DNA of 64,000 bases, taken from positions 17,937,978 to 18,001,977 of the forward strand of contig OW121744.1 of NCBI GenBank assembly GCA_933228675.1. Direction: 5' to 3'. The stretch is from Stomorhina lunata. Taxonomy: Eukaryota; Arthropoda; Insecta; Diptera; Rhiniidae. Numbering within the stretch: position 1 is the stretch's first letter; each line of letters opens with the position of its first letter. The notes beneath the pieces are model-generated. The model did not search any database and was not told the DNA's origin. It saw nothing but the letters and a program-made list of their open reading frames with translations. The translations under genes and the position numbers were made by a program. This document shows, piece after piece, positions 25,399-37,901 of this stretch.

Positions 25399-26079
25399 TC
25401 TATCAAAAATGTTTATATGTTAAATTTTCTAAAAAAAAATTTTATATAAAAAATTTTCTAAAAAAAATTTTTATATAAAAAATTTTCTATAAAAAATTTT
25501 TATATGAAAAATTTTCTATAAAAAATTTTTATATGAAAAATTTTCTATAAAAAATTTTTATATGAAAAATTTTCTATAAAAAATTTTTATATGAAAAATT
25601 TTCTATAAAAAATTTTTATATGAAAAATTTTCTAGAAAAAATTTTTATATGAAAAATTTTCTTTTTTTATATGAAAAATATTCTATAAAAAATTTTTATA
25701 TGAAAAATTTTCTATAAAAAAAATTTTTATATGAAAAATTTTCTATAAAAAATTTTTATATGAAAAATTTTCTATAAAAAATTTTTATATGAAAAATTTT
25801 CTATAAATAATTTTTATATGAAAAATTTTCTATAAAGAATTTTTATATGAAAAATTTTCTATAAAAAATTTTTATATGAAAAATTTTCTATAAAAAATTT
25901 TTATATGAAAAATTTTCTATAAAAAATTTTTATATGAAAAATTTTCTATAAAAAATTTTTATATGAAAAATTTTCTATAAAAAATTTTTATATGAAAAAT
26001 TTTCTATAAAAAATTTTTATATGAAAAATTTGCTATAAAAAATTTGTATATGAAGTTTTCTATAAAAATTTTTTTTTAA

Positions 26080-26139
26080 AAATATGCTCATAATAACAGT
26101 ATTTTGTGGGGTTTATATAACTTAAGCAACTGACGATTT
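26080..26139 (+). mobile_element. MITE-derived insert 4 in S5
   Basis: Same insert 741 bp after insert 3, with the same flanks. Spacings between the four inserts (458, 1032 and 741 bp) differ by near multiples of the 29-bp monomer, consistent with unequal exchange between copies. Confidence 0.88.
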
Positions 26140-27735
26140 TCTATCAAAAATGTTTATATGTTAAATTTTCTAAAAAAAAATTTTATATAAAAAATTTTCT
26201 AAAAAAAATTTTTATATGAAAAATTTTCTATAAAAAATTTTTATATGAAAAATTTTCTATAAAAAATTTTTATATGAAAAATTTTCTATAAAAAATTTTT
26301 ATATGAAAAATTTTCTATAAAAAATTTTTTATATGAAAATTTTCTATAAAAAATTTTTATATGAAAAATTTTCTATAAAAAATTTTTATATGAAAAATTT
26401 TCTATAAAAAATTTTTATATGAAAAATTTTCTATAAAAAATTTTTATATGAAAAATTTTCTATAAAAAATTTTTATATGAAAAATTTTCTATAAAAAATT
26501 TTTATATGAAAAATTTTCTATAAAAAATTTTTATATGAAAACTTTTCTATAAAAAATTTTTATATGAAAAATTTTCTATAAAAAATTTTTATATGAAAAA
26601 TTTTCTATAAAAAATTTTTATATGAAAAATTTTCTATAAAAAATTTTTATATGAAAAATTTTCTATAAAAAATTTTTATATGAAAAATTTTCTATAAAGA
26701 ATTTTTATATGAAAAATTTTCTATAAAAAATTTTTATATGAAAAATTTTCTATAAAAAATTTTTATATGAAAAATTTTGTATAAAAAATTTTTATACGAA
26801 AAATTTTCTATAAAAAATTTTTATATGAAAAATTTTCTATAAAAAATTTTTATATGAAAAATTTTCTATAAAAAATTTTTATATGAAAAATTTTCTATAA
26901 AAAATTTTTATATGAAAAATTTTCTATAAAAAACTATTTTTATATGAAAAACTTTCTATAAACAAATTTTTATACGAAAAGTTTCCTTTGAAAAATTTTT
27001 ATATGGAAAAATTATCTATAAAAGTTACATGAAAATTTTCTAATAAAAATTTGTATATGAAAAGTTTTCTGTAAATTGTTTTTTTATATGAAAAGAAAAT
27101 TATGTAAAATATTTGTATAGAAAATTTTTGCATGAAGACTTTTGATTGAAAGACTTTTTTATCAAACATTTTTAAATAAAAAATTTTCTATAAAAGATTT
27201 TTGTATGAAGAATTTTCTATAAAAAATTGTTTTATATTTTCCATAAAAAAATTTTTTATAAAAAATTTTTATGTCAAAAATTTTCTATAAATATTTTTGA
27301 ATGAAAAATTTTCTATAAAAAAAACTATTTTTATATGAAAAAATTTCTATAAAAATTTTTTATATGAAAAACTTAGTAAAAAAATTTTGATTTCTAAAAT
27401 TTTCTATAAAAAAATTTTTATATGAAATATTTTCTGTATCAAAGTTTTTATATGAAACAGTTTCTACAAAAATTTTTATATGAAAAATTTTCTATTAAAA
27501 ATTTTTGTATGAAGAATTTTGTATAAAATATTTTGTATAAAAAACTTTTATATGAAAAATTTTCTATAAAAAATTTTTGTATGAAAAATTTTTTTATAAA
27601 AAAGGTTTATATGAAAAATTTTCTAAAAAAAATTTTTTTAAATGAAAAATTTTTTACAAAAAAATTTTCTAAAAACAATTTGATATGAAAAATTTTTTAT
27701 AAAAATTTTTATATGAAAAATATTCTATAAAAATT

Positions 27736-28205
27736 TTTTTTTATTAAAAAAAATTTTCCTATAATTTTTTGTTAGTAATCAGTTTTTTTTAGAAATATTC
27801 ATATAACAATATTTTATAAAAAGAGTTTTTTATAGAAAATGTTTCAAATAAAAAATTTTTTATAAAAAAATATTCATATACAAAATTTTTCATATACAAA
27901 TTTTTTATAGAAAATTTTTCTAGAAAGATTTTTTAATAAAAAATTTTTCATATAAAAATTTTTGATATAAATTTTTTTTTATAAAAAATTTGTGTATTAT
28001 ATAAATTTTGGGTATCTATAAAAAATTTTTGATGCAAACTTTTTTTTTTTTAACTTTTCATATAAAACTTTTCATATAAAAATTTTTTATAGAAAAATTT
28101 TTTGTATACAAATTTTTTATAGAAAATTTTTCATATCAATTTTTTTTTTTTAGAAATTTTTCATATAAAAATATTTCTATTAAATTTTTTATATTGAAAA
28201 TTTGG
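27736..28205 (-). repeat. Degenerate 29-bp satellite, reverse orientation, at the right edge of S5
   Basis: After the repeated junction block the monomers read TATAGAAAATTTTTC/ATATAAAAATTTTT, the opposite of S5. Copies are poorly conserved, with many T-runs, as expected at an array edge. The repeat stops near TTGGCTTTTGCC. Confidence 0.8.
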
Positions 28206-29285
28206 CTTTTGCCTTGGATTTCGTAAGAAAAGTTTGCGACTAGCTAAAATTTCGATTGTTTTTTTTTTTACCACTGTCTGACTCTGTCTGCCTATCGTCC
28301 TTCTTCCTGTGTTTTTAAATTTATTCTTCTCATTATAAGTTTTTATTTGAACACTAATTTGAATACAAAATTTTCAAATGCAATTTCTATCTTTTTTGGT
28401 TGTTAAGGCTAAAAATATACGTAAATGAATTATCCTTGGAATTAAATTTAAAAAAATTTCTTTATATATAGATATAATTTTCATTTGATAGCCAGAGACC
28501 AGATGGACAAAGTTTAAGGTCAAATCTTCCGAATCGTATTTCTTGCGGAATGTCAAATATTTTTCCAGGAAAAAAGTTTGAGAAATATTAATTGCTTAAA
28601 TAACTTAAGTGGTAATGAAATATTAATATTTCTTTACACCCTACACTATAATTGATAAAGATATAATCGGTTCAGCAAAAGGTTTGTAACTTATTGAAAT
28701 GTATTAAGAGGCAAATTTAAGAAAGCTAAGCTTAAAATATATAAAGAGAATCAAAAACTTTAACGGAATCGATTTAACTTACCCCTACTCTGCCACTATG
28801 TCTTGGACGGAGTTGTTTCAATTGACCAACTTTCTTACTGAAAATCTCCTTTGAAGCATTTAATATGTAACTTAATTTTATTTCTAACATTACATGTTTT
28901 TTTAATGTAATTTCTTAATATTCTTTTATTTGCAATTCTAAAATAATTAACCTTCTAGAGACTTAAAAGCTCAACCAAAAACCAAATTAGTTAATTGACA
29001 TTTTCAATTCTAGATTTATCCAGATTACAAGATTTTAAAATACCAAGTTCATTTATATCCTGGTCTAATGTTAATTATAATGAATATATACGACCACTTA
29101 ACACTCATTGTGCTAACATTAGGGTAACCCATAAAATATTAAAGTTTACATTTTTTTATAAACATATACTTTTATTAATAAGACAGTTTTTTTAAATTTT
29201 TATTTTTTTTAAATTTTTTTTTTTAAATTTACATACGATTTAAATAAATAAAAAAATAAATGCTATGGAAAAATTATTTTTATAG
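28206..29285. other. Unique spacer of 1.1 kb
   Basis: No gene is recognised. Two open frames of 60 and 66 codons (28374-28556 minus, 28995-29195 plus) have no recognisable family and no nearby exon signals. The right edge is a T-rich tract leading into S6. Confidence 0.5.
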
Positions 29286-32200
29286 ATATTATTTCATATT
29301 TTATAGAAAATTTTTTGTATAAAAATTTTTTATAGAAAATTTTTTGTATAAATTTTGTAAAGAAAATTTTTTGTATAAAAATTTTGTAAAGAAAATTTTT
29401 CATATAAAAATTTTGTAAAAAAAATTTTTCATATAAAAATTTTTTTTGGAAAATTTCTCATATAAAATTTTGTATAGAAAATTTTTCATATAAAATTTTT
29501 TTATAGAAATTTTTTATACAAAAATTTTTTATAGAGAATTTATCATATAAAATTGTTTATAGAAAATTTTTCATATAAAAATTTTTAATAGAAAATTTTT
29601 TATATAAAAATTTTTTATAGAAAATTTCTCATATAAAATTTTTTATAGAAAATTTTTCATATAAAATTTTTTATAGAAAATTTTTCATATAAAATTTTTT
29701 ATAGAAAATTTTTCATATAAAATTTTTTATAGAAAATTTTTCATATAAAAGTTTTTTATAGAAAATTTCTCATATAAAATTTTTTATAGAAAATTTTTCA
29801 TATAAAAATTTTTGATAGAAAATTTTTCATATAAAATTTTTTATAGAAAATTTTTCATATAAAATTTTTTTATAGAAATTTTTTATACAAAAATTTTTTA
29901 TAGAGAATTTATCATATAAAATTGTTTATAGAAAATTTTTCATATAAAAATTTTTAATAGAAAATTTTTTATATAAAAATTTTTTATAGAAAATTTCTCA
30001 TATAAAATTTTTTATAGAAAATTTTTCATATAAAATTTTTTATAGAAAATTTTTCATATAAAATTTTTTATAGAAAATTTTTCATATAAAATTTTTTATA
30101 GAAAATTTTTCATATAAAAGTTTTTTATAGAAAATTTCTCATATAAAATTTTTTATAGAAAATTTTTCATATAAAAATTTTTGATAGAAAATTTTTCATA
30201 TAAAATTTTTTATAGAAAATTTTTCATATAAAATTTTTTATAGAAAATTTTTCATATAAAAGTTTTTTATAGAAAATTTCTCATATAAAATTTTTTATAG
30301 AAAATTTTTCATATAAAAATTTTTGATAGAAAATTTCTCATATAAAAATTTTTTAAAGAAAATTTCTCATATAAAATTTTTTAAAGAAAATTTTTCATAT
30401 AAAAATTTTTAATAGAAAATTTCTCATATAAAATTTGTTATAGAAAATTTTTTTATAAAAATTTTGTAAAGAAAATTTATTATATATAAAAATTTTTTAT
30501 AGAAAATTTTTAATTAAAAATTTTTCATATAAAAATAATAAATTTTTAAAAAAAATTTTTTATAGAAAATTTTTTATAGAAAAATTTTTTATAGAAAATT
30601 CGTCATATAAAATTTTTTGTATAAAAATTTTGTAAAGAAAATTTTTTATAGAAAATTTTTCATATAAAAATTTTTTATAAAAAATTTCTGAAATAAAATT
30701 TTTTATAGAAAATTTTTCATATAAAATTTTTGATAGAAAATTTCTCATATAAAATTTTTTATAGAAAATTTCTCAGATAAAATTTTTTATAGACAATTTT
30801 TTGTATAAAAATTTTGTAAAGAAAATTTATTATATATACAAATTTTTTGTAGTAAATTTCTCATATAAAATTTTTTATAGAAAATTTTTCATATAAAAAT
30901 TCTTTATAGCAGACGTTTCCATATAAAAATAATAAATTATATATAAAAATTTTTTATATAAAAATTTTTTATAGAAAATTTCTCATGTAAAATTTTATAT
31001 AGAAAATTTTTTGTATAAAAATTTTGTAAAGAAAATTTATTATATATAATAATTAATTATAGAAAATTTTTCAAATAAAAATTTTTTTATAGAAAATTTT
31101 TCATATAAAAATTTTTTATAGAAAATTTTTTATATTAAAATTTTTTATAGAAAATTTTTCATATAAATTTTTTTATAGAAAATTTCTCATATAAAATTTT
31201 TTATAAAAAATTTTTCATATAAAATTTTTTTATGGAAAATTTTTTATTAACAATTTTTCATATAAAAATAAATTATATATATAAAATTTATCATATAAAA
31301 GCTTTTATAGAAAATTTTTCATATACAAATTTTTTATAGCAAATTTATTATTAAAAATTTTTCATATAAAAATTTTTTATAGAAAATTTTTCATATAAAA
31401 TTTTTTTGTAGAAAATTTCTCGTACAAAATTTTTATAGAAAATTTTTCATATAAAAATTTTTTATATCAAATTTTTTATTAAAAAATTTTCATATAAAAA
31501 TAATAAATTATATATAAACATTTTTTATAGAAAATTTTTAATGTAAAATTTTTTATTAAAAAATTTTCATATAAGAATAATCAATTATATATAAAATTTT
31601 TTTATAGAAAATTTTTTATATACAAATTTTTTATAGAAAATTTTTCATATGGAAATCTTTTATAGCAAATTTCTCATATAAATTTTTTGAGAGAAAATTT
31701 TTCGTTTAAAAATTTTGTAAAGAAATTTTATTATATATACAAATTTTTATAGAAAATTTTTGATATACAAATTTTTTATAGAAAATTTTTTAAAGAAAAT
31801 TTTTCATCTAAAATTTTTATAAACATTTTTATAAAAAAAAATTTTTATAAACATTTTTATAAAAAAATTTTTAGCAAAATTATAGCAAAATTTTTTTCAT
31901 ATAAAAATTTTTTATATCAAATTTTTAATTAAAAATTTTTCATATAAAAATAATAAATTTTTAAAAAAAATTTTTTATAGAAAATTTTTTATAGAAAAAT
32001 TTTTTATAGAAAATTCGTCATATAAAATTTTTTATAGAAAATTTTTCATATAAAAATTTTGTAAAGAAACTTTATTCTATATAAAAGTTTTTTATAGAAC
32101 ATTTTTCATATACAAATTTTTTATAGGAAATTTTTCATATAAAATTTTTTATAGAAAATTTCTTATATAAAATTTTTTATAGAAAATTTTTAATATGAAA

Positions 32201-35200
32201 TTTTTTTATAGCAAATTTTTTATTAAAAATTTTTCATATAAAAATAATAAATTATATATAAAAATTTATCATTTACAAATTTTTCATAGAAAATTTTTCA
32301 TATAAAAATTTTTTATAGAGAATTTCTCATACAAAATTTTTATAGAAAATTTTTCTATAAAAATTTTTTATATCAATTTTCATATAAAAATATAAATTAT
32401 ATATAAAAATTTTTTATATAGAATTTCTCATGTAAAATTTTTTATAGAAACATTTTTTATAGCTAATTTTTTATTAAACATTTTTCATATAAAAATAATC
32501 AATTATATATAAAAAATTTTTATAGAAAATTTTTTATATGGAGATCTTTTATAGAAAATTTCTCATATAAATTTTTTTATAGAAAATTTTTCGTTTGAAA
32601 CTTTTGTAACCAAATTTTTATACAAATTTTATAAAAATTTTGTATAAAAATTTTAATACAAAATTTTTGATATAAAAATTTTTCATATAAAATTTTTTAT
32701 AAACATTTTTATAAAAAATTTTTTATAAACATTTTTATAAAAAAATTTTTTATAAACATTTAAAAAAAATTTTTATAGAAAATTTTTCATATAAAAATTT
32801 TTTATAGCAAAATTTTTATTAAAAATGTTTCATATAAAAATAATAAATTATATATAAAAGTTTTTTATAGAAAATTTCTCACTCAAAATTTTTATAGAAA
32901 ATTTTTCATATAAAATTTTTATAGAAAATTTTTCATATAAAATTTTTATAGCAAATTTTTTATTAAAAATGTTTCATATAAAAATAATAAATTTCTCAAA
33001 AAAGATTTTTATAGAAAACTTCTTATATAAAATTTCTCATATAAAATTTTTTATAGAAAATTTTTTTAAAGAAAATTTTTCATTTAAGAAAAAGAAAATT
33101 TTTCACATAAAAATTGTTTATAAAAAATTTTTTGCAAAAAAATTTTTAGTATAAAATTTCTCATAAAAATTTTGTAAAGAAAATTTTTTATAGAAAATTT
33201 TTCATTTTAATTTTTTTTTATAGAAAAAATTTTTCATGTACAAATTTTCGTATAAAAATTTTTTATAAATAATTTTTCGTATAAAAATTTTTTATAAATA
33301 ATTTTTCGTATAAAAATTTTAAATAGAAAATTTTTCATATAAAAATTTTGGAAAGAAAATTTTTTAAAAAAAATTTTTAATAAAAAAATTTTTTTATATA
33401 AAATTTTTTACAGAAAATTTATCGTATAAAAGATTTTGTAGAAAATATTTCATATATATTTTGTATAGAAAATTTTTTATATAAACTTTTTTACAGAAAA
33501 TTTTTTATATACATTTTTTTATAGAAAATTTTTCATATAAAAATTTTGTTATAGAAAATTTTTGTTGTAAAATTTTGTTATAGAAAATTTTCTTATAAAA
33601 TTTATTGGTCGAAAATTTTCTTATAAAATCTTTTAGTCGAAAATTATTCATATGAAAATTTTGCAAAGAAAATTTTTCACATAAAAATTGTTTATGAAAA
33701 ATTTTTCGCATAAAATGTTTTAATAGGAAATCTCTCATATAAAGATTTTTTTTGGAAAATTTTTTGTTAAGAAAATTTTTTAATGAAAATTTTTTTACAA
33801 ATAAAAACTTTTGATAGAAAATATTTTATATAGGTACAAATATTTTTCATATAAAAATTTTTTATAGAAGATTTTTCATATACATTTTTTTTATAGAATT
33901 TTTTTTTTTAATAAATTCTTGTTTTATAGAAAATTTTTCATATAAAGTTTTGATATAGAAATTTTTCTTATAAAATTTTTTGATCAAAAATATTTCATAT
34001 AAAAATTTTGGAAAGAAAATTTTTCACATCAAAATTTTTAATAGAAAATTTTTTTATAGAAAATTCATATAAAAATTTTGTAATGGAAAATTTTTCTTAT
34101 AAATTTATATTTATAAATAATATTATAAATTTTTCGTATGAAACTTTTTTATAGAAAATTTTTCGTATAAAAGTTTTTAATAGAAAATTTTTGATCACAA
34201 ATTTTTCATATACAAATTTTGGGAAGAAAATTTTTCATATAAAATTTTTTTATAGAAAATTTTTCATATAAAATTTTTTTATAGAAAATTTTTCATATAA
34301 AATTTTTGTATAGAAAATTTCTCATATAAAATTTTTTATAGAAAATTTAACATATTAAAATTATATAAAAATTTTTGATAGAAAATTTTTCATATAAAAA
34401 GTTTTTGTAGAAAATTTCTCATATAAAATTTTTGATAGAAAATTTTTCATATATATTTTTTTAAAGAACATTTTTTATATAAATCTTTTTTTATAGAAAA
34501 TTTTTCATATACAGTTTTTTTATAAAAATTTTTATAAACAAATTTTTTATAGAAAATTTTTCATATAAAAATTTTGATATTGAAATTTTTTCTTATACAA
34601 TTTTTTGATCGAAAATTATTCATATAAAAATTTTGCAAAGAAAATTTTTCACATAAAAAATTTTTATATAGAAAAAATTGTTATTCATAAAAAATATTTT
34701 ATAGAAAATTTTTCGTATAATAATTTTTAATACAATGATCAAAAATTTTTCATATGAAAATTTTGGAAAGACAATTTTTCAGTTAAAAATTTTTTATACA
34801 AAAATGTTTAATTAAAAATTTTTTATAGAAAGATTTTTTTTACATACAAATTTTCATAGAAAATTTTTCATATAGAGTTTTAAGGAAATTTTTTCATCAA
34901 CAAATTTTTTATGGATTTATTTTTGTATAAACATTTTTTAAAGAAAATTTTTCATATAAATAATTTTTCATGAAAAATCTTTTATAGAAAATTTTCATAT
35001 ACAAATTTTCTATAAAAAAATTTATTGATAAAAATTTTCATATAAAAATTTTTGATAAAATTTTTTTTTATGTACAAATTTTTTATATCAAAATTTTTGA
35101 TAGAAATTTTCATATAAAAATTTTTAATAAAATTTTCGTATAAAAATTTTTAATAAAATTTTTTTTTTATGTACAAATTTTATATATACAAATTTTTGAT

Positions 35201-35365
35201 AAAAAATTTTTTGTGGTAAAATTTTTGTATAGAAAAATTTTCATGCAAAAATTTTTGATAGAAAACTTTTCATACAAAAATTTTTCGATCAAAAATTTTT
35301 CATACAAAAATTTTTGATAGAAAATTTTTCACATAAAAATTTTTTAAAGAAAATTTTTCATATGA
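29286..35365 (-). repeat. 29-bp satellite array S6 (TATAGAAAATTTTTCATA orientation)
   Basis: About 200 copies of TATAGAAAATTTTTCATA followed by TAAAATTTTTT lie in one dominant orientation. Homogeneity is highest at 29540-30340 and falls steadily to the right, where T-runs, missing half-monomers and spacers such as ATAAAAATAATAAATTATAT (several between 30920 and 32960) intervene. Repetitive frames at 30560-30748, 32969-33154 and 33505-33738 are translations of the satellite. Confidence 0.95.
29460..30290 (-). repeat. 369-bp tandem segmental duplication within S6
   Basis: The rare variant GAGAATTTATCATATAAAAT, with the following AATTGTTTATAG, occurs at 29533 and 29902. The succession of variant monomers between is repeated in the same order. 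The 369-bp offset is close to 13 monomers. Confidence 0.8.
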
Positions 35366-35875
35366 TTTTGTTTGCACCACTGTGCAACTTTTTTAAATTT
35401 CCTACATAGCTCATGTACATATGTTTTAAAACTTCGTATGTGTTCGAATTCAACTGCTTAGGACCTTCTAGTACATAAAAGTTATTTACGTACTTGTTTA
35501 CTATTTAGTTGCAAAGTTTTCGAAAAAACGACAAGTTTTTTTTTCGAACTTATGCCAGTACTTGCAAGTTTTTGCACTTACTTTTTTTAGAAATGTTTAT
35601 TTTTAAATTAAATTTATTTATTGTTGTACTTAAAATTGAAAAAGTCGATGCATGTGAAGTAAATACAAAAGTTGAAAGGAAAGACCAATATTGATCATCA
35701 TTTCTGTTTTTCTACCACTTGTGGCAGAAGATGTTGTTATTATAAATAAAATTATATTGTACTGAACATCACTGTTCTAAACAGGTGTTGCCCGGTTTAG
35801 ATAGAAAACTTCCTCTTATACTAGTGGCACTGTCACTTGTGTGCTAGGGTGGGGCGAAAAATATTCTTTTTTGAA
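35366..35875. other. Unique island between S6 and its displaced continuation
   Basis: About 510 bp of ordinary composition. It includes CACCACTGTGCAACTTTT at the left edge and GGGTGGGGCGAAAAATATTC near the right edge. A 61-codon plus-strand frame at 35509-35694 is unsupported. Its insertion between related array pieces suggests an inserted element, but I see no matching ends. Confidence 0.45.
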
Positions 35876-36525
35876 ATTCGATTCTCATATAAAAATTTTT
35901 GATAGAAAATTTCTCATATAAAATGTTTTAAAGAAAATTTTTCATATAAAAATTTTTTATAGAAAATTTCTCATATAAAATTTGTTATAGAAAATTTTTT
36001 TATAAAAATTTTGTAAAGAAAATTTATTATATATAAAAATTTTTTATAGAAAATTTTTGGTATAAAAATTTTGTAAAGAAAATTTATTGTATAAAAATTT
36101 TGTAAAGAAAATTTTTTATAGAAAATTTTTCATTTAAAAATTTTTTATAAAAAATTTCTGAAATAAAATTTTTTATAGAAAATTTTTCATATAAAATTTT
36201 TGATAGAAAATTTCTCATATAAAATTTTTTATAGAAAATTTCTCAGATAAAATTTTTTATAGACAATTTTTTGTATAAAAATTTTGTAAAGAAAATTTAT
36301 TATATATAAAAATTTTTTGTAGTAAATTTCTCATATAAAATTTTTTATAGAAAATTTTTCATATAAAAATTCTATATAGCAAACTTTTCCATATAAAAAT
36401 AATAAATTATATATAAAAATTTTTTATATAAAAATTTTTTATAGAAAATTTCTCATATAAAATTTTTTATAGAAAATTTCTCATGTAAAATTTTTTATAG
36501 AAAATTTTTTGCATAAAAATTAAAA
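35876..36525 (-). repeat. Second copy of a segment of S6
   Basis: The series of variant monomers here matches 30310-31010 in order. Shared landmarks include TTGTTATAGAAAATTTTTTT, AGACAATTTTTTGTATAAAA (30791 and 36261) and ATAATAAATTATATATAAAA. The offset drops from about 5557 to 5470 bp between the first two landmarks, a difference equal to three 29-bp monomers. Confidence 0.85.
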
Positions 36526-36569
36526 AAAAATAAAATAAGTTGCACTGAAAAAAAAATTGTCTTCCTAGG

Positions 36570-36965
36570 TCAATGTCCTAAGTTGGCGCAAATGATATTT
36601 ATTTGTAGGACCCATTTGTATGGTAGAAAAATGGGAGTTTTTTTGGTTTTAGCAAAATTTGAACCAATAAAGGATTTTGGAAAATAACACTTCTCTGGAC
36701 TTGCTCTAGGCAATAGCGCAAAAGGTGCTAATGCTGCGCTTAAAATTCTTGGAAGACTTAGGCGATCTAGATTGACCAACTTAAGTTGTTCAATATTATT
36801 CTCACGAACTTTTACTACTACACTCGTACCTAAGAAATCTTCTACAAACTTTCTAAAAGTCCTTAAGCTAAATAGAAAAGTACATACATAGTTTTTAACT
36901 TTTCTAGTCATATAAAGAAAACTTAATAATGCAGTTGCTTTAGAAAATAACGCACATGTTCTCAC
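36570..36965 (-). CDS. Unrecognised 131-codon open frame
   Basis: This is the longest non-repetitive frame in the window. The conceptual protein is basic and leucine-rich, with alanine/leucine-rich residues around positions 75-90. I cannot assign a domain. The opposite strand is also open for about 60 codons across 36690-36890, which weakens the case for either. The stretch is less AT-rich than its surroundings and sits between a satellite piece and the hAT-like insertion. It may be part of an unrecognised mobile element (the left edge reads CACTGAAAAAAAAATTG) rather than a host gene. Confidence 0.15.
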   Translation of the reverse strand: MRTCALFSKATALLSFLYMTRKVKNYVCTFLFSLRTFRKFVEDFLGTSVVVKVRENNIEQLKLVNLDRLSLPRILSAALAPFALLPRASPEKCYFPKSFIGSNFAKTKKTPIFLPYKWVLQINIICANLGH

Positions 36966-37121
36966 TTTAACGAATTCAGTTAAAAAATATTCTAGTTAAC
37001 ATATTTTTGAATTTTTAAGAAGTAGTACTTAAATTTTTGTAAAACAGAATAAGAGTGAAAGTGTACCCTACACCAGTAAAGGTGGAAGGGGTATGTTATT
37101 TTTATAAACACTGAAATATTG
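36966..37121. other. Unique sequence carrying the hAT-like insertion site
   Basis: Short non-coding stretch ending in ATTGGACTAATG. The last eight bases are the duplicated target of the following transposon. Confidence 0.6.
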
Positions 37122-37129
37122 GACTAATG
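37122..37129 (+). repeat. 8-bp target site duplication, left copy
   Basis: GACTAATG, identical to 38925-38932 on the other side of the element. Confidence 0.85.
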
Positions 37130-37369
37130 CAGGCCTGCCAGATTTGCCGATTTATCGCCATTTTGGTGATTTTTGACCTGAATAATGGTTATGCAGATTT
37201 TGGCCTGAAAATTGGCGATTTTTGAGATTATTTCGGAAACAAACTTAAGTTTAAATTATTAGTACATTTTTTTTAAATATATGACAAAACTGTGGTTTAT
37301 TCCGATATATTGGGATTCAAAATTTGGGAACAAAAAAACATTTTTAATTAAAAATTGTGCTATATGAAA

Positions 37370-37901
37370 TATATTTCTTTTCTATGGAAAATTTTTTCAT
37401 TAAAAAAAAAAAATTTAATAAAACTTGTTTCTACCGAAAAACTTTCAATTCTAATATTTTTCTTAAGAAAATTAATTAATTTAAAATTTTAAAATTTTTT
37501 ATCGAAAATTTTCTATGGAAAAATTTTCCATTTAAAAAAAAAATTAATAAAAATAGTTTCTACCGAAAAACTTTCAATTATAAATTTTTTCTTTAGAAAA
37601 ATAATTAATTTAAAATTTTTGTATTGAAGATTTCCCTTTATAATTTTTTTGGAAATAAAAAAATTTTTCATATACAATTTTTGAATAGAAGAATTTTCCA
37701 TATAAAATTTTTTCATTTGAAAATATTCCCATATCATTTTTTGTGTAAAGAAAAATTTATCATAGATATATAATTTTTGAATATAAAAATTTTCCATATA
37801 GAAAAAATGTTAATATAAGATTTTTTGTATAGTAGAATTTTTAATCTACAATTTTTTGTATAAGAAAAATTTTCAATATAAAATTTTTGTAAAAAAGTTT
37901 T
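37370..37901. repeat. Satellite-like AT-rich repeats inside the hAT-like element
   Basis: Degenerate monomers of the form TATAGAAAAATTTTCCATAT / AAAATTTTTT, clearly related to the large arrays. A local duplication containing TTTCTACCGAAAAACTTTCA occurs at 37430 and 37558. Confidence 0.8.

Larger units (their letters stand above)
23046..27735 (+). repeat. 29-bp satellite array S5 (CTATAAAAAATTTTTATATG orientation)
   Basis: About 155 copies of a 29-bp monomer, CTATAAAAAATTTTTATATG plus AAAAATTTT, are present, highly homogeneous at 24000-26930 and more degenerate toward both edges. The monomer is the reverse complement of the S6 monomer and of part of S4, so S4, S5 and S6 are one satellite in alternating orientation. 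Four inserts related to the 20.4-kb MITE punctuate the array. Confidence 0.95.

Noticed and set aside
20580..28205. The whole S4-core-S5 block as one giant hAT element
   Set aside because: The core matches, but I found no CAGG-type ends or 8-bp duplication at either edge, so only the core relationship is claimed.
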